A stretch of 64,000 nucleotides of DNA from Ovis canadensis (taxonomy: Eukaryota; Chordata; Mammalia; Artiodactyla; Bovidae). Every line of letters begins with the position of its first letter. Positions within the stretch are counted from its first letter, which is position 1. Below are positions 1 to 9,148 of the stretch, one piece after another. The translations under genes were made by a program, and so were the position numbers. The notes under the pieces are model-generated. The model was not told the DNA's origin, made no database searches, and was given only the letters and a program-made list of their open reading frames with translations. Location of the stretch: the NCBI RefSeq assembly GCF_042477335.2, contig NC_091247.1, positions 8,082,501-8,146,500 of the forward strand. The letters run 5' to 3'.

Positions 1-220
1 TAAACAAGACAGACCAGGTCTCTACCCTCATAGATCTTACAGTGGAGACAGACAGTAAATGAATAAACAGATAAATGAAACAGTACAAGTGAAGATAGTG
101 TACACTAATAGTGATGCGAGAAATCAGCACAGCATATGAAGAGTTCTCTTTAGCCTGGCAGGTTGGGAGGGTTCTCTGTGGAGGTGACAGTTGAGAAGAG
201 ACCTGAATGGTGAGAAGCAG

Positions 221-505
221 CTGCTGCTGCTGCTGCTAAGTCGCTTCAGTTGTGTCCAACTCTGTGCGACCCCATAGGTGGCAGCCCACCAGGCTCCGCT
301 CTCCCTGGGATTCTCCAGGCAAGGACACTGGAGTGGGTTGCCATTTCCTTCTCTAATGCATGAAAGTGAAAAGTGAAAGTGAAGTCGCTCAGTCGTGTCT
401 GACTCTTCGAGACCCCATGGACTGCAGCCTACCAGGCTCCTCTGTCCATGGGATTTTCCAGGCAAGAGTACTAGAGTGGGTTGCCATTGCCTTCTCCGAG
501 GAGCA
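221..505 (-). mobile_element. BovA2 SINE, antisense
   Basis: It starts with the reverse-complemented GCT/CAG-rich tail and carries two BovA monomers joined by the typical gaaagtgaaaagtgaaagtg linker. This dimer is the BovA2 structure, a ruminant SINE mobilised by BovB. Confidence 0.85.
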
Positions 506-775
506 GCTAGCCAGGCCAAATGAACAGCAGGTACAAAGGCTCTGACACTTGGAAGGGCCTTCTTGGGACAGTTGGAACGTCTTGTCCTGGTAAGTGAAGT
601 GTTCTCCCCAAACCATCAGGGTGGTGGTAAAACAGTAGGGCTCGAATCCACGACTCTTGAAACCCTATCCTATTTATTTTTTTCACATAGAAAGACCGGG
701 GGGCCCCAAGCCAAGTTTTCCACCTCTGCATTTAAGGAACCTAACTGGGACTCCCCACAAGGAGACTAGGGAAGA

Positions 776-885
776 GAACAGAGAACAGAGAGAGAACCCT
801 GGAGAACAGAGGAGCCTAGAGAGCTACAGTCCATGAGGTTGCAAAGAGTTGGACATGACTTAGAGATTAGCAACAACAACAGTCC
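776..885 (+). mobile_element. BovA-type SINE 3' fragment
   Basis: Diverged 3' portion of a Bov-tA/BovA SINE (cagaggagcct ... agttggacatgact), ending in a caacaacaaca tail. Confidence 0.7.
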
Positions 886-969
886 TGTTCTACTGGGGAT
901 CAGTAGGTCACCATCTGTGAAGACAGTGGGGGCCACTGCTGGGAGATCAGTAGTCTGTAAATTGGAGGC

Positions 970-1330
970 TGTGGTTCATTCACTCATTTAATACATATTT
1001 ATTAAACCAGGAACTCTGCTAGACCTCAGAGATAAAGCAGGGAGCAAAATGGATGAAGCCTTTACCTTCATGTGGCTTATAGTCTAGTAGAAAAAGAAGG
1101 ACAAAGTACAAAGGAGCCCATAAATGTGACTGTCAAATAGTCATGAGTACTTTGGAAGACAAGAAAGCTGGAGAAGTTGGAGGTGGGGGCTGTGTTGCTG
1201 TTTTGCATACAGTGGCTGGAGGAGGATTCTGGTAAGGTGAAAATCTGAGCAGACCTGAAGGAAGTACAGGAGTAACGCATGTGGACCTCTGGGGAACATC
1301 TGGGCAGAGAGGAATAAGCGGATTGCATTC
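970..1330. repeat. Ancient mammalian repeat, probably L2-related
   Basis: Text such as 'catttattaaaccagg...tctgctagacctcagagataaagcag' resembles a common old mammalian repeat that I associate with L2. It is highly diverged and the family name is tentative. Confidence 0.35.
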
Positions 1331-1734
1331 CAAGAGCCTGACCTGGGTCTTAGATGAGCTGTGTGATCCAGGTTCCTCCATATCTTTGAGCCTCAGTGAT
1401 CTAATCTGGGTAATGGGGATAATGATAGACTGGAATGCCTGTGAAGGGCATGGGCCCGGCCTGAGGCTCAGACGACCCTTATTAAACCACTGCTTTGAGG
1501 ATGCTGATGATCACAACCTTCCAGAGAACTGGATGTGGATGTGGAACTGCACATCCTGTGTGGCTGCTCCCAGCCAGCCCGTTGTTATGCTCCAGAACCA
1601 GAGAGGGCAGAGATGAAGCCTGGATTGGTGCCATTCATTTATTTAGAGGGTGCCAGTTACAGTCATCCTAGAGGGGTGCCATTGTGGCTGGTTTGTTTTT
1701 CCTAATTACAGTAGCAAAACGTATTGTAAGAATC

Positions 1735-1960
1735 AGACTTTACACAGTATTTGAAAACTTCTGGTCATCCTCCCACCCAGAGATAACCACTATTTAGAGT
1801 TTATTCTCTGGTTTATCCCATGTATATTCATTTTGTTTCATTTTGTTTTTTACAGAAATGGGATCATACTATAAATCCTGTCTTGCTGAATCACCCATGC
1901 CAGACGAGCAGCCTGGGTATCACCCTGAGTTGGTCAGAAATACACAATCTCATGCTTCAC
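1735..1960. mobile_element. Old L1 (L1M) remnant
   Basis: 'cccacccagagataaccact' followed by a T-rich run and 'acagaaatgggatcatacta' is typical of old L1M 3'-region fragments. Diverged, so orientation is not called. Confidence 0.45.
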
Positions 1961-2380
1961 TCATGCTGGATCACAACCTGCATTTAACAAGAATCAAGTG
2001 CCCGGAGATTCCTGTGCACATCAGAGCTGGAAGAAGCTCTAATATATTTTATTATATGCAACTTGTTTTTTTAGCAACAGTAAGTCTTTGAGGTCTCAGT
2101 GTAAGAACAGATTGGTCAAAAAAAAAAAAAAAAAAAGAACAGGTTGGTCAAGTGCCTTGTCCACAGCTGCATAATTTCCCACTGTTTAGTAGTGCTTTGG
2201 TTTTGTTCTCGGGTTCAGTAAAAATGATTGTGCCGGGCTTGAAGAATGGATGGATAAAATGCCACTTGGGGGTGTGTGTGTGGAGAAGGGTTGATGTTCT
2301 GGGCAGAGGAATCAGCATAAGCAAAGGTATGGAATCAGAAAGGAAATGAACCTGATAGCTACACTGGCCTCATTCCCATG

Positions 2381-2593
2381 GGGCTTCCCAGGTGGCTCAG
2401 TGGTAAGGAAACCTCCTGCCAGTGCAGAAGATGCAGGAGACCCGGCTTCAATCCCTGGGTCAGGAAGATCCCCTGGAGGAGGAAATGGCGACCCACTCCA
2501 GGATTCTTGCCTGGGAAATCCCATGGACAGAGGAACCTGGCAGAGCTACAGTCCATGAGGTCAGAAAGAGTCGGACATGACTGAGCGACTGAG
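2381..2593 (+). mobile_element. Bov-tA SINE with (CA)n tail
   Basis: Complete tRNA-Glu-derived head (gggcttcccaggtggctcag) and BovA body, ending at gactgagcgactgagcgc and running into a CA repeat. Flanking copies of tcattccca at about 2370 and 2637 look like the target-site duplication. Confidence 0.88.
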
Positions 2594-2595
2594 CG

Positions 2596-2636
<41 letters not shown>
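2594..2636 (+). repeat. (CA)n microsatellite in SINE tail
   Basis: Begins with alternating gcgc and becomes pure CA. It grew from the 3' end of the preceding SINE and is likely length-polymorphic. Confidence 0.9.
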
Positions 2637-2638
<2 letters not shown>

Positions 2639-2929
2639 ATTCCCACAGGGCTTGGTGAGGACCAAAGGAGGGATGCTGCAGATGGTTCTCCCAGGTGCAG
2701 AGAAGCTGGGAGTCCCGAAGGCCAATGAGTTAAATCAGAGTCTTAGAAATGGCTTTGACCCTCTATTTTGAGCACTAACGAGGGAGAATTCTCTCTGGAG
2801 CCCTTGAAGCTGTAACCACCACCTGTACTGGCAGATCAGCAACAGGAACACTCATTGGGCATTTCTCCCTGGGCCAGATTACTGTGCTGAAAGAGTCAAC
2901 CTTCAGGAGGGGGGAGGAGTTCCTATTAG

Positions 2930-3010
2930 TTCTCCTTGACAGATGAAGCGACTGAGGCGCAAAGAGGGATGTGGCTGAGGGCACAAAGCCAGAAAATGAT
3001 GGAGTGAAGA
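2930..3010 (-). repeat. MIR fragment
   Basis: 'gacagatgaagcgactgaggcgcaaag' is the reverse complement of the MIR core around its cctcagttt motif. Confidence 0.6.
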
Positions 3011-3281
3011 TGTGAGTGGAGCTTGGTGCAACTCTGGGCTTCCTTGTTTATAGCCTATACTGCACCAGCTGTTGTAATCTGCATGCTTCTAATGCACATG
3101 AAATGAAATGCTAGTCTCTTCTGATGGGGCTTTTGTTGGGCATGCAGCAGGTGCTCAATAAATGCTGACTGTACTGAATTTCTCAATGGCTTTATTATGC
3201 ACCACTTGAGCCAAGCCATTATATTTAGTCGTGAAGTCTGCTCAGAGTCTGGCCCTTTGGATTCATTCATTCTTCAACAGG

Positions 3282-3505
3282 CTTTTTTTTGTTGTTTGTT
3301 TACTTATATATTTGGCTGTGCCAGGTCTCAGCGGTGGCACATGGGGTCTTCAATCTTCATTGCAGGTGTGATCTTTTTTTTCAGTTGCTGCATTCAGGAT
3401 CTTTAGTTGTGCCATGTGGGATCTAGTTCCCTGACCAGGGATCAAGGCTGGGCCCCCTGCATTGGGAGCTTGGAGTCTTAGCCACTGGACCACCAGGGAA
3501 GTCCC
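3282..3505 (-). mobile_element. CHR/tRNA-Glu-type SINE, antisense
   Basis: Runs from a T-rich tail through 'tttggctgtgccaggtct' to 'ccaccagggaagtccc', the reverse complement of the tRNA-like head. Direct repeats tcttcaacagg at 3271-3281 and 3506-3516 form an 11-bp target-site duplication, which fixes both ends. Confidence 0.88.
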
Positions 3506-3884
3506 TCTTCAACAGGTATTGATCGGGTACTTCATGCCAGACCTCAAGCAAGACATAAGGGGATGAAGAGGTTAACAAGATGCAGAAGTTGAACCCTCCT
3601 AGAATGTGGATCACAGGGGAGAGAAAGACAAGAAAGCAGTCCAGGTGGATGAAGGCAAGACACCTGGCTGTGTCAGGCAAGGTCACTGCTGAAGCCGTCT
3701 GGGCCAGGCTGGGGCTCCACATAGTGCCTTTCTCCGTGTGGCTGGGGGCTGGGCACCAAGATTTCCCAGGGGCTTTGGGGCACCAGTGGTCCAGGCATCT
3801 GTGCTTGCACTGCCTCATCTTACAATGAGGAGCTCCCCATAAGTCTGGAACAAGGCACATACTCTTGTATACTGAGGATCAAGG

Positions 3885-4110
3885 GTACAGTTCTGTTGCT
3901 AGACTGCCTGGTGTTCAAATCCCACCCCAACCACTATCTAACCCAGTGACCTTGGACAAGTCATTTCACCTGCCTGGCCCTCAGTTTCTGCATCTACAAA
4001 AAGGGGATAAGACTATTAACTACCTCATAGGGTTATATGAGGAGGATTCAATGATGTAATAATTCAGAGAAAATATGAGAACAGTGCCTGAAACAGTGAA
4101 TAATTAGAGC
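3885..4110 (+). repeat. MIR element
   Basis: Near full-length MIR in sense: tRNA-like part, 'gaccttggacaagtcatttcacc', 'cctcagtttctgcatcta' and 'ctacctcatagggttatatgagg'. Confidence 0.8.
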
Positions 4111-4198
4111 TATGATTAGTGTGATTATAATCATCATTACCACAGTACTGTCTAAAGAAACTTCAACCTCATGAAGGTAGCAAAAGATGTCACCTTTC

Positions 4199-4383
4199 TT
4201 TTTTAAAATTTATTTTATTCATTTAGCAGTGCCAGGCCTTAGTTGTGGTATGAGAGATCTTTAGTTGCGGCATATGAACTCTGAATTGCAGCATGTGGGA
4301 TCTAGTTCCCTGAGCAGGGATCGAACCTGGGCTCCCTGCTTTGGAAATGTGGAGTCTTAGCCACTTGGCCAACAGGGAAGTCT
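4199..4383 (-). mobile_element. CHR-type SINE, antisense
   Basis: T-rich tail, 'gcatgtgggatctagttccc', then the tRNA-like head ending 'caacagggaagtct'. Confidence 0.85.
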
Positions 4384-4607
4384 GGGCTGTCACCTCTTGG
4401 TGGGAAGGTTAAAGGATTGTAGACACGACAGGATTTGTCCAGGAGAGACAAAGCTAGGTCTGGAGGCATGGATTGGGGGCCAACTCTATCCCTGGATGGC
4501 TCAGCTTGTGAGAATCTCAGGCCCCAGTGAGCCCTAGATTGTCCAATTATTCCCCATGTGGACAGAGAGCTTTGAGGGTATATCTGACAATCAAGAAAGG
4601 CCTCTTG

Positions 4608-4940
4608 GGCTTCCCTGGTGGCTCAGGGGTAAAGAATCCACCTGCCAGGGCAGGAGACATTGGTTCGATCCCTGATCTGGGAAGATGCCACATGCTGCAG
4701 AGCAGCTAAGCCAGTGCACTCAACTATTGAGCCTGCGCTCTAGAGCCTGGGAGCCACAACTGCTGAGCCCACACACCCTAGAATGTGTGCTCTACAAAAA
4801 GAGAAGTCACTGCAGTGAGAAGCCCGAGCATCATGAGAGAGGAGCCCCGGCTTGCTGCAACTGCAGGAAAGCCTGCACAGAAACAAAGACTCAGAATAGC
4901 CAAAAATAAATAAAAATTCAAAAAAGGAGTTAAAAAAAAA
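4608..4940 (+). mobile_element. CHR-2-type SINE, full length
   Basis: tRNA-Glu head (gggcttccctggtggctcag), the long unit of repeated 'gagcc..cacaactgctgagcc' phrases, and an 'aaaataaataaaaa' tail. Copies of aagaaaggcctc on both sides (about 4595 and 4940) are the target-site duplication. Confidence 0.88.
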
Positions 4941-5284
4941 GAAAGGCCTCCTGAGAAGGTGATGTTTGAATGGAGCAGCAAAGACTGGACAGGAATCAGC
5001 CTGGTGATAAGTGACAGGAGAGGGGAGATTGTGAGGGAGATTTGGTTCCTTTGGGGACAGAAGGTTGCCACTGTGGCTGAAGCTGGTAAGTGGGGGGTGG
5101 GGGCTGGGCGAGCTGTTACACACAAGTCAGTCCTGTCCAGCAGAGATGGCCACACTCAGATCCCAAGTTGGGAGGGGTCCTGCCCCAGGTCACTCTGAAT
5201 GGTAGGCTGCCCACCCTGCCACTCCCTGCCTCTGTTCTCTGCTCCCCTCTGCTCACTTAGTAGTAGGTAAAGGCACAAGTGGAT

Positions 5285-5390
5285 GAAAGCTTCTTGCCTG
5301 AAGAGTCCCATGGATAGAGGAGCCTGGCAGGCTGGAGTCCATGGGCTGACAAGAGTCAGAGGCGACTTAGCGACTACACCACCACCATCA
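5285..5390 (+). mobile_element. BovA SINE 3' fragment
   Basis: Headless BovA monomer with 'atagaggagcctggcaggct' and 'gcgacttagcgactac'. Confidence 0.75.
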
Positions 5391-5621
5391 TAATCACACT
5401 ATATGTTATCATCATGAGAAGAGACAGATTCCTGAAGCATGGCGCCACCCGAGTATAAGTCTATTTCATGGTGAAGGTGCACCTCAACGTGGAGGGAAGA
5501 GTGAGGCCTCCAGCTGATGCTACATCCTCAGACCTCATGCAGAGATGAGGCCTCTCCCTCTGAACATACTTCACTGGGGGGCTTTGCTTGCAAGGGGTTG
5601 GTTTAAAGGAATTAACACGAG

Positions 5622-5728
5622 GGACTTCTCTGGCAGTACAGTGGTTAAGAATTGGTGCTTCCGCTAGAGCGGGTCTGGGAACTTAGATCCCACATGCCCT
5701 GAGGTTCAGCGGATTAAAAAAAAAAAGC
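5622..5728 (+). mobile_element. Short tRNA-Glu-type SINE
   Basis: 'gggacttctctggcagtaca' head and an A-rich tail. Flanking aattaacacgag and aattaacatgag (about 5610 and 5729) are a target-site duplication with one change. Confidence 0.82.
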
Positions 5729-6076
5729 AATTAACATGAGTCTAGCCCCAAACAGTGTCCTCAGAGCATTCTCTGATCTCCAGGGAGGCAGCACAAGGTC
5801 ACATACCTTCCAAAAAATGTCCGCATCCTCCTCATGAAAAAGTCATCCAAACGGATCATAGCAAATTATTTTTAAAAAGGAAGGTGAATCTCCGCCCCCA
5901 TGGACCCACTACACACATTTATTCTTTCCAAAAACTGGGATCCTGATGTGTATGCAGATTTGAAACCTGCTGAGTTCACTTCATACCATATCATGTTTAA
6001 ATATCCTTTGAAGACATAATTTCTGAAGGCTGTGTGCTATTCCTTAAGAGGCTGCTGCTGCTGCTAAGTCATTTCA

Positions 6077-6370
6077 GTCGTGGCAGACACCATGATTTAT
6101 TTAGCTATTCTCCAAAGTTGATTATTTCCCCGACCACTATTATAGATGTTTCTGTGCACATGCTGGCTTTTAAAAAGACTTGTTTCTGATTACTTGCTTG
6201 GGCTAGATTCCTACAAGTGGCGTTACCAGGTCAAGGAGCAGAACACATTCAAGAGTCTTGATAGAGAATTTGCAGATTACTTTCCAGAAAGATGAACCAA
6301 CACAAGAAACCAGTGCTGGCATCCCTATTTTCACCAACATGAGCATTAGTTTCAGGTTTATACATATATT
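6077..6370 (-). mobile_element. Old L1 fragment, related to the copy in CIZ1
   Basis: 'tagattcctacaagtggcgt...ccaggtcaagg' and 'tattttcaccaacatgagcatta' match in order the L1 text around the CIZ1 exon at 11090-11161. It is an independent, more decayed copy of the same L1 region. Confidence 0.5.
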
Positions 6371-6380
6371 TTTTAAACTG

Positions 6381-6731
6381 GGGTATTGGAGAAGACTCTT
6401 AAGAGTCCATTGGACAGCAAGGAGATCCAACCAGTCCATCCTAAAGGAAATCAGTCCTGAATATTAATTGGAAGGACTGATGCTGAAGCTGAAGCGCCAA
6501 TCCTTTGGCCACCTGATGCGAAGAACTGACTCATTTGAAAAGACCCTGAAGCTGGAGAAGATTGAAGGCAGGAGAAGGGGACAATAGAGGATGAGATGGT
6601 TGGATGGCATCACCGACTCAATGGACATGATTCTGAGTAAACTCTAGGAGTTGGTGATGGACAGGGAAGCCTGGCATACTGCAGACCACGGGGTCGCAAA
6701 GAGTCAGACAGGACTGAGCAACTGAACTGAA
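6381..6731 (+). mobile_element. BovB LINE 3' end
   Basis: The BovB 3' part from 'ggagaagactcttaagagtc' to the terminal 'gactgagcaactgaactgaa'. 5'-truncated, as most BovB copies are. Confidence 0.9.
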
Positions 6732-6899
6732 CCATATATATTTTCTTACTTTGGCAATTTGCTAAGCTCGCCCTGTGCAAGATGCCAGTGCGAAACATTA
6801 TGTAATATCATACAGAGACACACACACCCCGGGAGGGGCACTCATTTTACAGACGAAGAAGCAGGCTTAGAGAGGACTCCCGCGTCTGCCAGGGTCCCC

Positions 6900-8560
6900 C
6901 AGCCAGGAGGCAGAGGAGCCCCAATTCAATCCCGGCTAGCGCCGAGATCTGCTTGGTTGGAAGCCCGGGGGATCTCGAGCCGTGTCCGAATCTGGGCGGA
7001 TGTGATGCTGTCACACCCTTCGCTGTCGCTTCCTGCCCTTCAGGTGTAAAACCAGGCTCTGCTTCAAAGTCAGAAGCGCCTGGGCCGCCCTTCCACCCGT
7101 AGGCGGGACATCTCCTTTAGTCCCACCCACGTCCAGCCCCGTTGACGCCTAAATCCAGACACCTGTGCTGCCGCCCCAGGGGCCGTAGTAGCGCAGGTCC
7201 TTAGCTTTAGGGCAGCGCTGACCACGTGATTGCGGTGCCTGGTTGCCCCTCCGGTCTCCGCTGGGCCAACCTCGGGCCTGCAGTCTCTTGCCTCACCGCG
7301 TGCGCCGCCGCGGCACACTGTCGGCGCCGGATACAAAGCGAGCGAGTTGCCTAGGGCTGTTACAGCCGCGGTCGGCTTTGCATTAAAGAGAAAAGGGATC
7401 GCTCTCGAGTAACCGCACACTGTGACCCAGTGTGGGGACCGAGGAGCGAGGCAGCGGGACACCGGACAGAGACGAAATTAAAGGGTCCTTGAGAGTAGGA
7501 CGATGAGCGCCGTTTTTTAAATCTTTGAACTCTGCCCTCCTCCCCGGCTCCGCGGCCAAACCCGAGGAAAAAAAAAAAAAAAAAACACTTTCAAATCGAG
7601 TCCCCACCCGCATCCCTCCCCGGCCCCATCATCCCTTCTAGGGCAAATTCTTGTGCCGGGCGTCCCCTCGCTGGGTCTCGGTCCCCGAATGTACAGCGGA
7701 CCGCTCCTCACCCCCTCCCACCCCCAGCCCCACGCGGGGCCCCCGGGATCGCGGGACAGTGGGGTCCTCGGGAAAGTCGGTTGGGGACAGTCCTCAAAGC
7801 CCCGCGCCAAGTCCCCGCCAGACGACAGACCCCCTTCTGGGCGACAGACAGACCTGGGGCTCAGAGCCGCCCCTTCCTGATGAGGAGGATGCGGGGCGGA
7901 AGGTCTGCTCCGTGCCCGGCGCCGGCTCGCAGCCGGGAACCACTCCCGCCGCCGGCCGCGTTGCCGGGTGAGCCATCTCCCCCCACCCCCAACCCCCACA
8001 GCGCACCGCGGTCCCCGCAGCGTGACCTGGACCTCCCGTCCTCCAGGGGGCGCTGCCCGGGCCCGGCCCGCAGACCGACCCTCCGAGTGGATAGGCCGGG
8101 GCGGAGCCTCGGGGAGACACGGGGACCCGCGGAGCCGCGAGCCGGAGCTGCCCGGCCCGGCCCACCCCGCCCCGCCGGTGAGGGCTACGAGAGGGCAGAG
8201 CGGGTGAGCGGAGGTTGGCAGTGAGGTTCCCGGGGCGGGGACGAAGTGCGCGGGTCGGGCACTGTTCGGGGGGACGGCCGAGGACCCGGAGGCCACTCGG
8301 ATGGAGACTGCGGGCTTCGTGGGCAGGTGGGGACACCGCATTTGGATGTGATGCTGAATCTGTCCGTAGAGGAAGAGGCTGGTGGAATGGCGGGGGTGGG
8401 GGCGGCGGTTGGATTAGAGTGGAGGGAAGCCTTCCTCCTACTTTGTTCGCGGAAGACAGTCAAAGGTGGCAGCAGGGTGGGGGTGGGGTGATGTTATTGA
8501 CAGAACGCGCGCACCCGGGACGGGGTGGGAGCATCAGAGGGGTGTGAATGGCACGAGGCT
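6900..8560 (+). promoter_or_regulatory. CpG-island promoter of CIZ1
   Basis: A GC-rich block dense in CpG lies just upstream of the first CIZ1 coding exon, in contrast to the AT-rich repeats on its left. It contains a CACGTG E-box (7223-7228), GGGCGG boxes (for example 8098-8103) and several possible splice donors (near 7966 and 8178). The splice acceptor next to the CIZ1 start codon shows that a non-coding first exon must lie upstream, most likely here. The transcription start cannot be fixed from sequence. The long open frames in this island come from lack of AT-rich stops. Confidence 0.7.
8037..8056 (+). promoter_or_regulatory. Candidate CTCF site in CIZ1 CpG island
   Basis: The core ccagggggcgctg, preceded by cct, is a close match to the well-known CTCF consensus. 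Called from motif alone. Confidence 0.5.
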
Positions 8561-8736
8561 TGGCTTGTTCTGCACGTGATTGGCCTAAAGAAAGGCCGAA
8601 GGGTGGGGTGGGAGGTGTATCAGTGTCAGGCGCCGCTCCTGGAGGGACTGGAGCGGAGAATCGAGACGGAGGGCGGGATTGGGCGTTTGGAGGAGGAACT
8701 GTTGGGAAGATTTGGAGGCATTTGGCGGGAAGGTGG

Positions 8737-8952
8737 GACTTCCCTGGTGGCTTAGACGGTATAAGCGTCTGTCTACAATGCGGGAGACCTGGGTTCGATC
8801 CCTGGGTCGGGAAGATCTCCTGGAGAAGCAAATGGCAATCTACTCCAGTACTGTTGCTTGGAAAACCCCATGGACAAAGGAGCCTGGTAGGCTACAGTCC
8901 ATGGGGTCGCAAAGAGTCGGACACGACTGAGCGACTTCACTTTTCACTTCAC
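8737..8952 (+). mobile_element. Bov-tA SINE in the CIZ1 5' region
   Basis: Full Bov-tA from 'gacttccctggtggctta' to 'gactgagcgacttcacttttc'. The 16-bp direct repeats 8721-8736 and 8953-8968 (tttggcgggaaggtgg and one-mismatch partner) are its target-site duplication. It sits between the CpG island and the first coding exon, so in the 5' intron. Confidence 0.92.
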
Positions 8953-9148
8953 TTTGGCGGGAGGGTGGTTAAACCTCGCGGCTGGTGGGATTGGGGGAGT
9001 ATTGAAGGGACAGAGCGCACGCGTGGCGCGCTCTGGGCCTGACCCGGAGGGTAGCCATGTAGCTTAGTCTGCAGCGCACGAGGGCCGCGGGCTGGAGCTG
9101 GGCGACCGGGATCCATCCGACCTGACTCCCTCCCTTCTCGCAGCCACC

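Larger units (their letters stand above)
1..6850. other. Repeat-rich intergenic stretch upstream of CIZ1
   Basis: No exon with convincing protein similarity is visible on either strand. The stretch is a patchwork of ruminant SINEs, BovB pieces and older MIR, L2 and L1 remnants, listed separately. The first exon of DNM1, the upstream neighbour of CIZ1 in human, was looked for on the minus strand and not seen, so it probably lies beyond the left edge. The non-repeat remainder (about 510-770, 1330-1730, 2640-2920, 3520-3870, 4385-4600, 4950-5280, 5390-5610, 5740-6040) shows nothing I can assign. Confidence 0.7.

Noticed and set aside
2381-2593. Possible tRNA genes at the many tRNA-like SINE heads
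   Set aside because: These are tRNA-Glu-derived SINE promoters followed by SINE bodies and A-rich or CA tails, not complete cloverleaf genes.
1-6850. DNM1 first exon upstream of CIZ1
   Set aside because: The expected first-exon sequence of the human neighbour was not found on the minus strand; it is probably outside the window.
7517-8341. 274-aa open frame on the minus strand in the CIZ1 CpG island, with other long frames overlapping it
   Set aside because: GC-rich islands are poor in stop codons; several frames on both strands are open at once, with Pro/Arg/Gly-rich products and no known domain.
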